Shown: positions 1 to 5,984 of the stretch, piece after piece
How the letters are laid out: each line of letters starts with the position of its first letter
Position numbering within the stretch: the first letter of the stretch is position 1
Assembly (NCBI GenBank): GCA_946480845.1
Contig: CAMLLJ010000157.1
Span: forward strand, 1 to 6,705
Direction of reading: 5' to 3'
DNA length: 6,705 nucleotides
Origin: an uncultured Gemmatimonadota bacterium
Lineage (GTDB): Bacteria; Gemmatimonadota; Gemmatimonadetes; Gemmatimonadales; GWC2-71-9
The notes under the pieces: model-generated
Told to the model about the DNA's origin: nothing
What the model saw: only the letters and a program-made list of their open reading frames with translations
Databases searched by the model: none
Translations under genes and position numbers: made by a program

Positions 1-425
1 GTGATGCCGGCCGGGGCGAGGCCAAGGGATCCGGCGCCGTCCACGCGTGCGCCGGTGATGTCGGTCACGGTCACCACTCCGCCCGCCGCGAACCCCTGGT
101 CCAGGTCGCTGAACTCGAAGTGTCCGCTCACGGTCGTTTCCATCGACCCGTTCCCATCGAAGTCGATCTCGACCGTTCCCGCGTAACCTCCGGACGTCGC
201 CGTGACGTCCACTCCGTCCGCCGGCTGGCCCTGCAGTGCCGCCACCAGCCTGGCGAGCGCATCGAGGACCTGGGGGACCCGCTGGAACGGCACCTGGAGG
301 GCCGTCCTCACCTGGGCCTCGGAATCGTCATCTGGCGGATCGTTGCCGTCGCCGCGGCAGGCGGTGGCGAGCCCGGCGACGACTACGGTGGTGAACACGG
401 CGCGGCGGTACGCGTGCAGCGGCAT
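1..425 (-). CDS. Putative lipoprotein, 3' end beyond the window
   Basis: I do not recognise the family. Reading leftward from an ATG at 425, the frame stays open to the window edge (141 complete codons). The N-terminus is a lipoprotein signal: basic n-region (YRR, residues 6-8), hydrophobic stretch VFTTVVVAGLATA, then Cys23 in the lipobox-like LATAC. An acidic, flexible linker follows (GDGNDPPDDDSE, residues 25-36). This predicts a lipid-anchored protein in the cell envelope. Residues 40-65 look helical; from about 70 the chain looks beta-rich, with an acidic loop DFDGNG (88-93) whose Asp/Asn spacing resembles calcium-binding DxDxN loops. The start is well supported by GAGGGAGG four bases upstream. 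The gene is divergent from the sigma-factor gene, with 112 bp between starts, so the two may share control. Lipoprotein export is fairly sure; the function is unknown. Confidence 0.8.
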   Translation of the reverse strand, partial: MPLHAYRRAVFTTVVVAGLATACRGDGNDPPDDDSEAQVRTALQVPFQRVPQVLDALARLVAALQGQPADGVDVTATSGGYAGTVEIDFDGNGSMETTVSGHFEFSDLDQGFAAGGVVTVTDITGARVDGAGSLGLAPAGI

Positions 426-537
426 GGGGCCTCCCTCAGGCGGCGATGGGTACGTCCGGTCCCGGATAGACGCGCCGTGGTGGCCGGCTGTCTCACGCTT
501 CTTCCGGCGCGTCCGGGCGCGGAGTAGGTTGACCCCC
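426..537. other. Divergent intergenic region
   Basis: This 112 bp gap lies between the starts of the lipoprotein gene (leftward) and the sigma-factor gene (rightward), so it should hold both promoters. Apart from the lipoprotein ribosome site at 430-437, I see no convincing promoter. An ECF-style GGAAG occurs on the minus strand at 501-505, but the nearest CGTC (472-469) is 28 bases away, too far for an ECF promoter. TTGAC at 529-533 is too close to the start codon to be a -35 element for that gene. Confidence 0.4.
430..437 (-). promoter_or_regulatory. Ribosome binding site of the lipoprotein gene
   Basis: On the minus strand this reads GAGGGAGG and ends four bases before the ATG at 425. It is the strongest Shine-Dalgarno match in the window and decides the start of the lipoprotein gene, although the spacer is slightly short. 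Confidence 0.7.
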
Positions 538-1065
538 ATGGCCACGGCGGCCGATCCCGTCTCCCCCGCGCTCGAATCCGTCCTGGCCCGGTTCACCCGC
601 CTGGTGAGCTGGGTGGGCCGCAAGTACGGCCTCGATCCCGCCGATCTCGACGAAATGACCCAGGATCTCCGCATCCGCCTCTGGCGCGCGCGGGAGACCG
701 GTGAGAGCATCACCGGGTCGCCGTCGTCCTATGTGTACCGGACGGCGCGATCGGCCGCGCTCGACCTGGTGCGCCGGCGGCGCTCGGCGCCGGTGCCGAT
801 GGCCCTGGACGCCCGCGCCGCCTCCGGCCCGGACCGCGACCTCGAGCAGTCGGAGCTGTCCGAGCGGGTGCACCGCGCGGTGGATCGGCTCGCTGAGCCG
901 CGGCGCCAGGTCGTCCGCCTGCGGCTGCTCGGCTACGAGAGCGGCGAGATCGCCAGCCTGCTGGGATGGAGTGGAGCGAAGACGCGGAACCTGCTCTACC
1001 GCGGGCTGGCGGACCTGCGCGAAGCGCTGGCCGACCAGGGCATCGGACCGGAAGGATGGCAATGA
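538..1065 (+). CDS. ECF-type RNA polymerase sigma factor
   Basis: This 175-residue protein is an alternative sigma factor that would direct RNA polymerase to a specific set of promoters. Sigma region 2 spans about residues 15-85: DLDEMTQDLRIRLWRAR (36-52) fits region 2.2, which binds core polymerase, and SSYVYRTARSAALDLVRRRR (63-82) fits regions 2.3/2.4, which melt and read the -10 element. A short linker leads to region 4 (about 107-164), with a helix-turn-helix around YESGEIASLLGWSGAKTRNLLYRG for -35 recognition. There is no region 1 or 3, and the length is normal for the ECF group. The ATG at 538 is chosen because homology-like sequence begins just after it. An in-frame TTG at 529, four bases after GGAG, is a possible alternative that adds three residues. 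The stop overlaps the anti-sigma start by four bases, so the two are probably translationally coupled. Confidence 0.9.
   Translation: MATAADPVSPALESVLARFTRLVSWVGRKYGLDPADLDEMTQDLRIRLWRARETGESITGSPSSYVYRTARSAALDLVRRRRSAPVPMALDARAASGPDRDLEQSELSERVHRAVDRLAEPRRQVVRLRLLGYESGEIASLLGWSGAKTRNLLYRGLADLREALADQGIGPEGWQ
1051..1056 (+). promoter_or_regulatory. Ribosome binding site of the anti-sigma gene
   Basis: GAAGGA lies five bases before the ATG at 1062, inside the end of the sigma-factor gene. It favours 1062 over the in-frame ATG at 1056, which would overlap the site itself. Confidence 0.55.
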
Positions 1066-1661
1066 ACGACGAACGTCTCGCCGCGCTGTACCGCCGCGCC
1101 GTGGCCGCGCGGGCCCCGCACGACCGTGCGGGGTGCCCATCGCCCGCGGACGTTGCGGCACTGGCGGACGGGGCCCTGCCGGAGGCGCGGCGGCTCGCCC
1201 TGATCGACCACGTGGCGGCCTGCGCCGGCTGCTCGGCGGATCTCGCGCTGCTGCGCTCGGTGGCGGCGGCGCGGCAGCCGGCCGACTACCGGCGGTTGGC
1301 GCTCGCTGCGGCCGTCGTGATCGCCGTCGGCGCGGCGCTGGTGTGGCGCGCGGTATCGCCGGGCCGGCAGGACGACGTCCTGCGCGGCGGCGGGCGCCGG
1401 GTCACGCTCATCGCGCCGGTGGGAACGGTGGCGGCCGAGGCCGGCCGCGTCCTGGTGTGGAGGCCGGCCGAGGGAGCGCTCGAGTATCGCATCGAGCTGG
1501 GCGGCGACGGCTCCCTCCGGTACAGCGCCACCACGCGGGATACGACGCTCACCCTTCCTGACTCCGTCCAGCTGGGGGCGGGGGCGGACTACGAATGGAG
1601 CGTGGATACCCGGCTGGAGGGCGAGCGCGTGACCGGGGTCGGCCGCTTCCGGGTCCGGTAG
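1062..1661 (+). CDS. Membrane anti-sigma factor, zinc-finger (zf-HC2) type
   Basis: This 199-residue protein should hold the preceding sigma factor inactive at the membrane. The N-terminal cytoplasmic part has the zinc-binding anti-sigma signature: Cys25, then His50-x3-Cys54-x2-Cys57 (HVAACAGC). One membrane helix follows at about residues 78-95 (LALAAAVVIAVGAALVW), with an arginine soon after it. The remaining ~100 residues lie outside the cytoplasm by this topology. From about 113 they look like one beta-sandwich of the fibronectin III/Ig-like kind: VLVWRPAEGALEYRIEL is typical of such domains, and the chain ends with VGRFRVR. This outer domain is a candidate sensor or protease target, which is inference. 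The ATGA overlap with the sigma gene is the usual arrangement for such pairs. The last 73 bp overlap, on the opposite strand, the end of the CHAT gene. Confidence 0.88.
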   Translation: MNDERLAALYRRAVAARAPHDRAGCPSPADVAALADGALPEARRLALIDHVAACAGCSADLALLRSVAAARQPADYRRLALAAAVVIAVGAALVWRAVSPGRQDDVLRGGGRRVTLIAPVGTVAAEAGRVLVWRPAEGALEYRIELGGDGSLRYSATTRDTTLTLPDSVQLGAGADYEWSVDTRLEGERVTGVGRFRVR

Positions 1662-4228
1662 GCGGCGAGCAGCAGCAGCGCGGCCGCGGCGGCGCTGCCC
1701 GCAGCGATCGGCGTGGCGCGCCGCGGGGTCCGGAGCGGCAGCGTGACGTCCGGATCGCCGACCAGTACGAACGCCGCCCACTCATCCGGGCCGGCGCCTC
1801 TCCCGATCGCCGCGAGCTTCGCCTCGCGCACCGCGGCCGAGAGCGGCTGCCCGTCTGCCAGCGACCGATAGATCTCCTCCACCACGCGCGCCGCGCCCCG
1901 GTCGCGCACCTCCCAGAGCGTCGCGACCACCGAGCGTGCCCCGGCCTGCAGCAGCGGGGCGGTCAGGCCGCGAACGCCCTCCCCGCCCAGCACGACGCCT
2001 CCGGCGGTGCGGCACCCCGAGAGCACGACGACGTCGGCCGGGATGCGCATGCCCATGAGGTCGCCCGGGCCGATGAACCCGTCTTCGCCCCCGCCCGGCG
2101 CGAGCGCCAGCGCGGTGCGGGCGGCGCTCCAGTCGCTCACCAGGGCGTGGGTGGCGAGGTGCACGACCCGGAAGGAATCGAGCGCCGCGGACTTGAACCA
2201 GGCTTCGCTGGCGCCGGCCCCCACCCGCACCACCGAGGACCGCGCGAAGCGCGCCGCCGAGCGCGCCTCGGCGGCCGACGCGGGCAGGCGGCGCAATCCG
2301 CCGGCCGCGGCAAAGGCGCTGCGATAGGTGTCGTCCGCATCGCCTCGCGACTCGGCCGCACCCGGCAGGGCCGGGTCGCCGAGCGCGAGGATGCGGACCG
2401 GGGCGGTGGAGCGCTCGCGGCCCCGGAGGCTGGCGGCCACGGCGGCCGAAGGGGCGAGGGCAATCTCGAAGCGCGCGACCAGCGGCGTCCCGTCGCGCCC
2501 GGGCAGCGCGTCGAAGGGAAGCTGGTGCAGCACGTCGTCGGGCACGATGACGAGCCGGTGAACGCCGGCCGGCAGGGCGGCGAGCACCGGATCCAGCAGC
2601 GCGGCGCGGATCCGCTCGCCGCTCGCGCGCGCGGGGCCGCCGTCGCGCAGCGCCGCGACGAAGGTCTCGATGGATCGCGCGGCCGAATCGATGGGCGCCA
2701 CGACATGAGTGCGGAGGCCGGCGCGCGTGGTGACGAACACCGTCGTGGGCTGCCCTCGCCTGCCCGTGACGAACTCGATCAGGGCGGTCCCGTCGTCCGG
2801 TGGCGGCGTCCCGGGGATGCGCGGCGAGCGCGGCGCCGAGGCCGCCACCACCTGCCGGAGCGGTGCCGCGGTTCCGCCCGCCTCGGTGCGGATCACCTCG
2901 GCCTGCAGCAGCCGGTCACCCAGCTCGCGAGCGCGCCGCCGCTCCGCCAGGCGGAGCGCATCCGACGCGTGCCCCAGGCGCACCAGCCCGGCCACGATCG
3001 TGGCGAAACCGTAGTCGGGCTCCTCGAACTTGCCGCCGCTGGTCTGGAACGCGAGGGTGCGCAGCTCGTCGTCGTCGAGCGTCCCGCGCAGCGAATCGAG
3101 CTGGGTGATCGCGCGATCCAGCTCCTGCACCGCCGCCTCCGCATTGCCGCGCCGGAGGTGAATCTCGGCGAGCCGCGACCGCATCTGGAATCGCCCGACG
3201 TATTCGGAGGGCGCGGCGGTCGCGAGCGCTTGCCGCAGGAGCCGCTCCGCCCGGTCGAGCTCCCCCAGCCGGAGGGCGACGACGGCTTCCGTGTAGCGCA
3301 TGCCCGGAAGCAGGCCAGCCAGCCGGCGCGCCCGCATGTACGCCAGGTTCGCTTCGACGATGGCGCGCGTCGCGGCCCAGTCACCGCGGGCGGCGGGCAC
3401 CCATGCCAGCGCGGCCCGCGTCGTCGCCACGGCCACCACGTCGCCGAGGCGCTCGCCTTCGGCTGCCGCCTGCTGGAAGGCCGCCGCTGCCTCCTCGATC
3501 TGGTTCAGCCCGAAGTTGACGCTGCCCTGCAGCCGGAGCACGTGCACCAGCTCGGCGCGATCGCCGGCGCGCGACGCGAGCGCGTGGGCGGAATCCAGCT
3601 CGAGGGTGGCCAGCGCGAAGTCGCCGGTCCGCCACGCCACCCCGCCCAGCCTCCGGTGCGCCTCAGCTTCGATGCGGATCAGCCCGGCCGCGTGTGCCAG
3701 CTCGACGGCTTCGAGGAAGTCGCGCCGTGCCGGCGCATTGTTGAAGAAGCTGAAGTGGTCGCTGCCGCTCCAGATCAGCGTTTCGGCGAGGCCGGCGGTG
3801 TCGCGCGCCGCCCGCTGCAGGGCCTCCGCGCTGTCGAAGGGCACCGAGCTCACCGCGGGGTCGTCGACGTTGAAGTAGACCCAGGCGCCGTGGGCGACCC
3901 AGCAGAGGGCGCGGAGCCGGGGATCGGCACCGGTGCGGGTGAGCCGGAGCCCTGCGTCACCGTCCTCCTTTGCCCCTGGGCGCCCTGCGGCGACGCGCAG
4001 CGGCGCGCGCACGCAGCGGAGGCGGGCCAGCGCGGCGGTATCTGCTGGAAGCAGGAGGGTTTCGGCGCGATCGAGGAGCGCGAGCGCGGTATCGATGGGG
4101 TCGGTGCGGGAACGGACGAGGGCCAGCTGGATCAGCGCGGCGGCGCGCACCTGGCGGTCCCCGGCGCTGTCGGCGCCGTGCGGATGTTGCGCCGCCACGA
4201 TGCTCGCCAGCAGGATGATGCCGAGCAT
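1589..4228 (-). CDS. TPR-CHAT caspase-like protein, probably exported and membrane-anchored
   Basis: This 879-residue protein belongs to the CHAT group (caspase HetF associated with TPRs), cysteine proteases of the caspase/separase clan. Residues 1-13 (MLGIILLASIVAA) look like a short signal peptide, though without a basic n-region; VAA before Gln14 could be the cleavage site. About 25-445 is helical, with repeated TPR-like units such as GELDRAERLLRQALA (322-336) and GNAEAAVQELDRAI (361-374). A Pro-rich linker (467-480) leads to the CHAT domain (about 481-830). Its expected dyad is present: His694 in VVHLATHALV and Cys739 in VVLSGCRTAGG, so it is probably an active protease. A hydrophobic helix (840-857) and a basic tail RTRKR suggest a C-terminal anchor, but R833, R836 and R837 before the helix blur the topology. 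The start is fixed by an in-frame TGA six codons upstream; no Shine-Dalgarno sequence precedes it. The substrate is unknown. Confidence 0.88.
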   Translation of the reverse strand: MLGIILLASIVAAQHPHGADSAGDRQVRAAALIQLALVRSRTDPIDTALALLDRAETLLLPADTAALARLRCVRAPLRVAAGRPGAKEDGDAGLRLTRTGADPRLRALCWVAHGAWVYFNVDDPAVSSVPFDSAEALQRAARDTAGLAETLIWSGSDHFSFFNNAPARRDFLEAVELAHAAGLIRIEAEAHRRLGGVAWRTGDFALATLELDSAHALASRAGDRAELVHVLRLQGSVNFGLNQIEEAAAAFQQAAAEGERLGDVVAVATTRAALAWVPAARGDWAATRAIVEANLAYMRARRLAGLLPGMRYTEAVVALRLGELDRAERLLRQALATAAPSEYVGRFQMRSRLAEIHLRRGNAEAAVQELDRAITQLDSLRGTLDDDELRTLAFQTSGGKFEEPDYGFATIVAGLVRLGHASDALRLAERRRARELGDRLLQAEVIRTEAGGTAAPLRQVVAASAPRSPRIPGTPPPDDGTALIEFVTGRRGQPTTVFVTTRAGLRTHVVAPIDSAARSIETFVAALRDGGPARASGERIRAALLDPVLAALPAGVHRLVIVPDDVLHQLPFDALPGRDGTPLVARFEIALAPSAAVAASLRGRERSTAPVRILALGDPALPGAAESRGDADDTYRSAFAAAGGLRRLPASAAEARSAARFARSSVVRVGAGASEAWFKSAALDSFRVVHLATHALVSDWSAARTALALAPGGGEDGFIGPGDLMGMRIPADVVVLSGCRTAGGVVLGGEGVRGLTAPLLQAGARSVVATLWEVRDRGAARVVEEIYRSLADGQPLSAAVREAKLAAIGRGAGPDEWAAFVLVGDPDVTLPLRTPRRATPIAAGSAAAAALLLLAAYRTRKRPTPVTRSPSSRVSTLHS

Positions 4229-4280
4229 GGGACAGAAATACGGTCAGGGCGGCAGGGCAGCAAGGTTCGTCACCGGAACA

Positions 4281-4292
4281 ATACTTAGGTAT
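4281..4292. promoter_or_regulatory. Operator-like dyad, candidate ArsR binding site
   Basis: ATACTTAGGTAT is a 12-base imperfect palindrome: 10 of 12 positions match its own reverse complement, with ATAC/GTAT arms. It touches the -35 element of the ArsR promoter, where a dimeric repressor would block polymerase. ArsR-family proteins usually bind such dyads in their own promoters. Assigning this one to the adjacent ArsR protein is inference; the site could also affect the divergent CHAT gene. Confidence 0.4.
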
Positions 4293-4320
4293 TTACAAAA
4301 GTGTTTTCATGTTGTAGTAT
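4292..4320 (+). promoter_or_regulatory. Sigma70-type promoter of the arsR-SRPBCC operon
   Basis: TTTACA (4292-4297, five of six to TTGACA) is followed by a 17-base spacer and TAGTAT (4315-4320, four of six to TATAAT, keeping the key second A and last T). Transcription would start near 4327, giving a leader of about 36 bases before the ATG at 4363. Confidence 0.55.
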
Positions 4321-4362
4321 CAGTCAGGTCGGACAACCCACGCCCCTGGACGGTGTCGCGAT

Positions 4363-4704
4363 ATGGTCCAATCCGCAGCCGCTGACGCAGTGTTCCACGC
4401 CCTGTCCAACCCGACCCGGCGCCGGGTCATCGAGCGTCTCTCCGCCGGACCGGCCAGCGTCAGCGAGCTGGCGGAGCCGTTCGACATGCAGCTCCCGTCG
4501 TTCGTGCAGCACCTCGCGGTGCTGGAACGGAGCCGGCTGGTCAGGTCGAGGAAGCGCGGGCGGGTGCGCACCTACGAGATCGCGCCCGAGCGGTTCGAGG
4601 TCGTCGAGGACTGGCTGGCCGAGCGCCGCCGGATGTGGGAGGCCCGTCTGGACCGGTTCGACCGGTACGTGGAACAACTCAAGGCAAAGGAGAAGGAATC
4701 ATGA
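4363..4704 (+). CDS. ArsR-family winged-helix transcriptional repressor
   Basis: This 113-residue protein is a small winged helix-turn-helix regulator of the ArsR/SmtB type. FHALSNPTRRRVIERLSAGP (11-30) is the typical first part of the fold. VSELAEPFDMQLPSFVQHLAVLERSRLV (33-60) holds the helix-turn-helix, and KRGRVRTYEIAPE (64-76) the beta wing. The C-terminal helix carries the conserved Trp/Arg pattern (WLAERRRMWEARLDRF, 84-99), common in family members paired with SRPBCC proteins. The cysteine metal site of true arsenic or metal sensors (CxC in the recognition region) is absent, and the protein has no cysteine at all, so it probably does not sense metals. It overlaps the SRPBCC gene by ATGA, and likely represses its own operon from the dyad at 4281-4292. 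The ATG at 4363 has only a weak GGA at 4348-4350 as ribosome site. Confidence 0.9.
   Translation: MVQSAAADAVFHALSNPTRRRVIERLSAGPASVSELAEPFDMQLPSFVQHLAVLERSRLVRSRKRGRVRTYEIAPERFEVVEDWLAERRRMWEARLDRFDRYVEQLKAKEKES
4686..4692 (+). promoter_or_regulatory. Ribosome binding site of the SRPBCC gene
   Basis: AAAGGAG lies eight bases before the ATG at 4701, inside the end of the ArsR gene. It decides the SRPBCC start; the reading frame is open further upstream but has no such signal. Confidence 0.65.
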
Positions 4705-5207
4705 TCGCGACCACCCAGCTCGCTTTCGATCCGAAGCTCGACATCGCCATCGAGCGGTTCATCGACGCTCCCGTTCGGCTCGTCTGGGAAGCGCTGACCA
4801 GGCCGGAGCATCTCAAGGAGTGGTACATGCCCAGGGAATGGGGGCGTGTGGCGCGGGCCGAGATGGACGTGCGGCCGGGCGGGATCTTCGCCATCGACAT
4901 CGCGACCGCGGACGGCCAGGTGTTTCCCAACCTCGGCTGTTTCCTGGAAGCCGTCCCGATGGAGCGGCTGGTCTGGACTTCGATGCTGTTTCCCGGGTAC
5001 CGGCCGGCGGTCTTCGATGATGTGCCGATCACCGCGATCGTGACGATGGAGGCCGTAGGGTCCGGCACCCGCTACGTCTTCACGGCGCTGCACCGGGACG
5101 AGGCCGATCTCGAGAAGAACCGGACGTCGGGCTGGCAGCAGGGGACCGAGATCGCGGTGGACCAGCTCGTCGCGCACGTGATGTCGATGAGGCAGGCGGT
5201 GCGCTGA
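4701..5207 (+). CDS. SRPBCC (AHSA1/START-like) domain protein
   Basis: This 168-residue cytoplasmic protein has the SRPBCC fold, a beta-sheet wrapped round a helix that forms a deep pocket for a hydrophobic ligand. The opening DIAIERFIDAPVRLVWEALT (14-33) and the following RPEHLKEWYMP (34-44) are the family signature of the AHSA1/activator-of-Hsp90-like group. RPGGIFAID (58-66), RLVWTSMLFPG (89-99) and the segment TAIVTMEAVGSGTRYVFTAL (111-130) match the strands that follow, and the C-terminal helix (about 145-165) closes the pocket. Length is normal and the domain complete. The ATGA overlap with the ArsR gene and the good ribosome site point to one transcript. Such pairs are widespread in bacteria; the ligand and role are mostly unknown. 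The stop lies 30 bp from the converging methyltransferase stop, with no clear terminator between. Confidence 0.88.
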   Translation: MIATTQLAFDPKLDIAIERFIDAPVRLVWEALTRPEHLKEWYMPREWGRVARAEMDVRPGGIFAIDIATADGQVFPNLGCFLEAVPMERLVWTSMLFPGYRPAVFDDVPITAIVTMEAVGSGTRYVFTALHRDEADLEKNRTSGWQQGTEIAVDQLVAHVMSMRQAVR

Positions 5208-5237
5208 GCCGGGCCTCCGTCAGGAGCGCGTCGAGCG

Positions 5238-5984
5238 TCACGACGCGGCGCGTTCGGCGACGAGCACGATCCCCGGAGAACGGCGCGGATCGAAGGGACC
5301 CCCGCCGATGGTGGCGCTGACGGCACCTGGCTGCAGCCCGGCCGCCCGGATGGCCTCTCGGAGCTCGGCCGCCGAGTAGAGCCGTTGGCGACGTTCGAAC
5401 GTGCCGCTGCCCTGCGGACCCCGAATGACGAGGTGCTCGACCAGTCGTGGCGGGCCGCTCAGCAGGGAGCGCGTGATCTCGATAGTCGAATCCCCGCGAC
5501 TCTCGCGATCCGAGGTTCGAAAGCCGGCGACCATCGGCTCGGCGTTGGCGACCTTGAGCAGGGCGCGGCCACCGGGGGTGAGAACGCGCCCCACTTCGCG
5601 GAGCACGGCCTCGTTTTCGTCCTCGGAGTCGAAGAATCCGAATGCATCGAGGCTGATCACCGCGTTCATGGAGTCGGAACGGATCGGCAGCCGGCGCATG
5701 TCCGCCCGGACCCAATCCACCTCGACGCCGAGGCTCGCCGCCAGGTCGGTGGCCCGCGCGAGCAGGGCGGACGCGAAATCGATGCCGACGACCCGGACGC
5801 CGTGCTCCGCGAGGGCGACGGCATGCCGGCCATGGCCGCAGCCGACGTCGAGGACGCGGTCCTGCCCGTGAAGCCCGAGCACCGAGGCAAGCTCCTCTGC
5901 GTCCTCGCGCGTCCCGGTCGAGGGCGGGCCGAGCGTCCAGCGCCGGGCGTATCCCTCTTCATAGTATTCCCGCGCCCAGGTCAT
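5238..5984 (-). CDS. Class I SAM-dependent methyltransferase
   Basis: This 248-residue soluble protein has the Rossmann-like fold of class I methyltransferases, which transfer a methyl group from S-adenosylmethionine. Motif I is VLDVGCGHG (44-52). The acidic residue binding the ribose is Asp69 in VVGIDFA, and the adenine-contact motif is VRADMRRLP (92-100). The motif IV/post region is VISLDAFGFF (109-118), and motif VI is VLTPGGRALLKV (134-145). The C-terminal half, with RLYSAAELREAIRAAGLQP (201-219), is the usual lid and last-helix region of small-molecule methyltransferases. The substrate cannot be told. Its ATG overlaps the stop of the upstream GH3 gene by four bases, so the two are co-transcribed and probably coupled; a GAGG about ten bases upstream may help initiation. 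Confidence 0.88.
   Translation of the reverse strand: MTWAREYYEEGYARRWTLGPPSTGTREDAEELASVLGLHGQDRVLDVGCGHGRHAVALAEHGVRVVGIDFASALLARATDLAASLGVEVDWVRADMRRLPIRSDSMNAVISLDAFGFFDSEDENEAVLREVGRVLTPGGRALLKVANAEPMVAGFRTSDRESRGDSTIEITRSLLSGPPRLVEHLVIRGPQGSGTFERRQRLYSAAELREAIRAAGLQPGAVSATIGGGPFDPRRSPGIVLVAERAAS

Larger units (their letters stand above)
4229..4362. other. Divergent intergenic region with an AT-rich core
   Basis: The gap separates the starts of the CHAT gene (leftward) and the ArsR gene (rightward). Bases 4281-4320 contain only 10 G/C in 40, against a strongly GC-rich background, which marks a regulatory core. The rightward promoter and a dyad are listed separately. For the leftward CHAT gene I could not pick a convincing promoter: the best minus-strand hexamers match consensus at only about three of six positions. 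Confidence 0.6.

Noticed and set aside
202..537. Upstream extension of the sigma-factor frame
   Set aside because: It runs opposite the well-supported lipoprotein gene and its translation has no sigma-like sequence before residue Met at 538.
493..1161. Minus-strand open frame opposite the sigma and anti-sigma genes
   Set aside because: It is composition-driven, Arg/Pro/Gly-rich and lacks motifs; the plus strand encodes recognisable sigma region 2 and 4 and a zinc-finger domain.
1595..4288. A plus-strand open frame of 897 codons opposite the CHAT gene
   Set aside because: Its codons align exactly with the CHAT codons in mirror order, so its stops would need TTA, CTA or TCA codons in CHAT, which are rare in GC-rich genes. 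The translation is low-complexity Arg/Gly/Ala with no domain, while the minus strand gives a clear CHAT protein.
4363..4704. Arsenic or metal sensing by the ArsR-family protein
   Set aside because: The protein has no cysteines and lacks the CxC metal site; there are no arsenic or metal-resistance genes nearby.
5235..5246. GCGTC-AC-GACGC inverted repeat near the convergent stops, considered as a terminator
   Set aside because: The loop would be two bases, the stem is five pairs inside the methyltransferase end, and no T-run follows.
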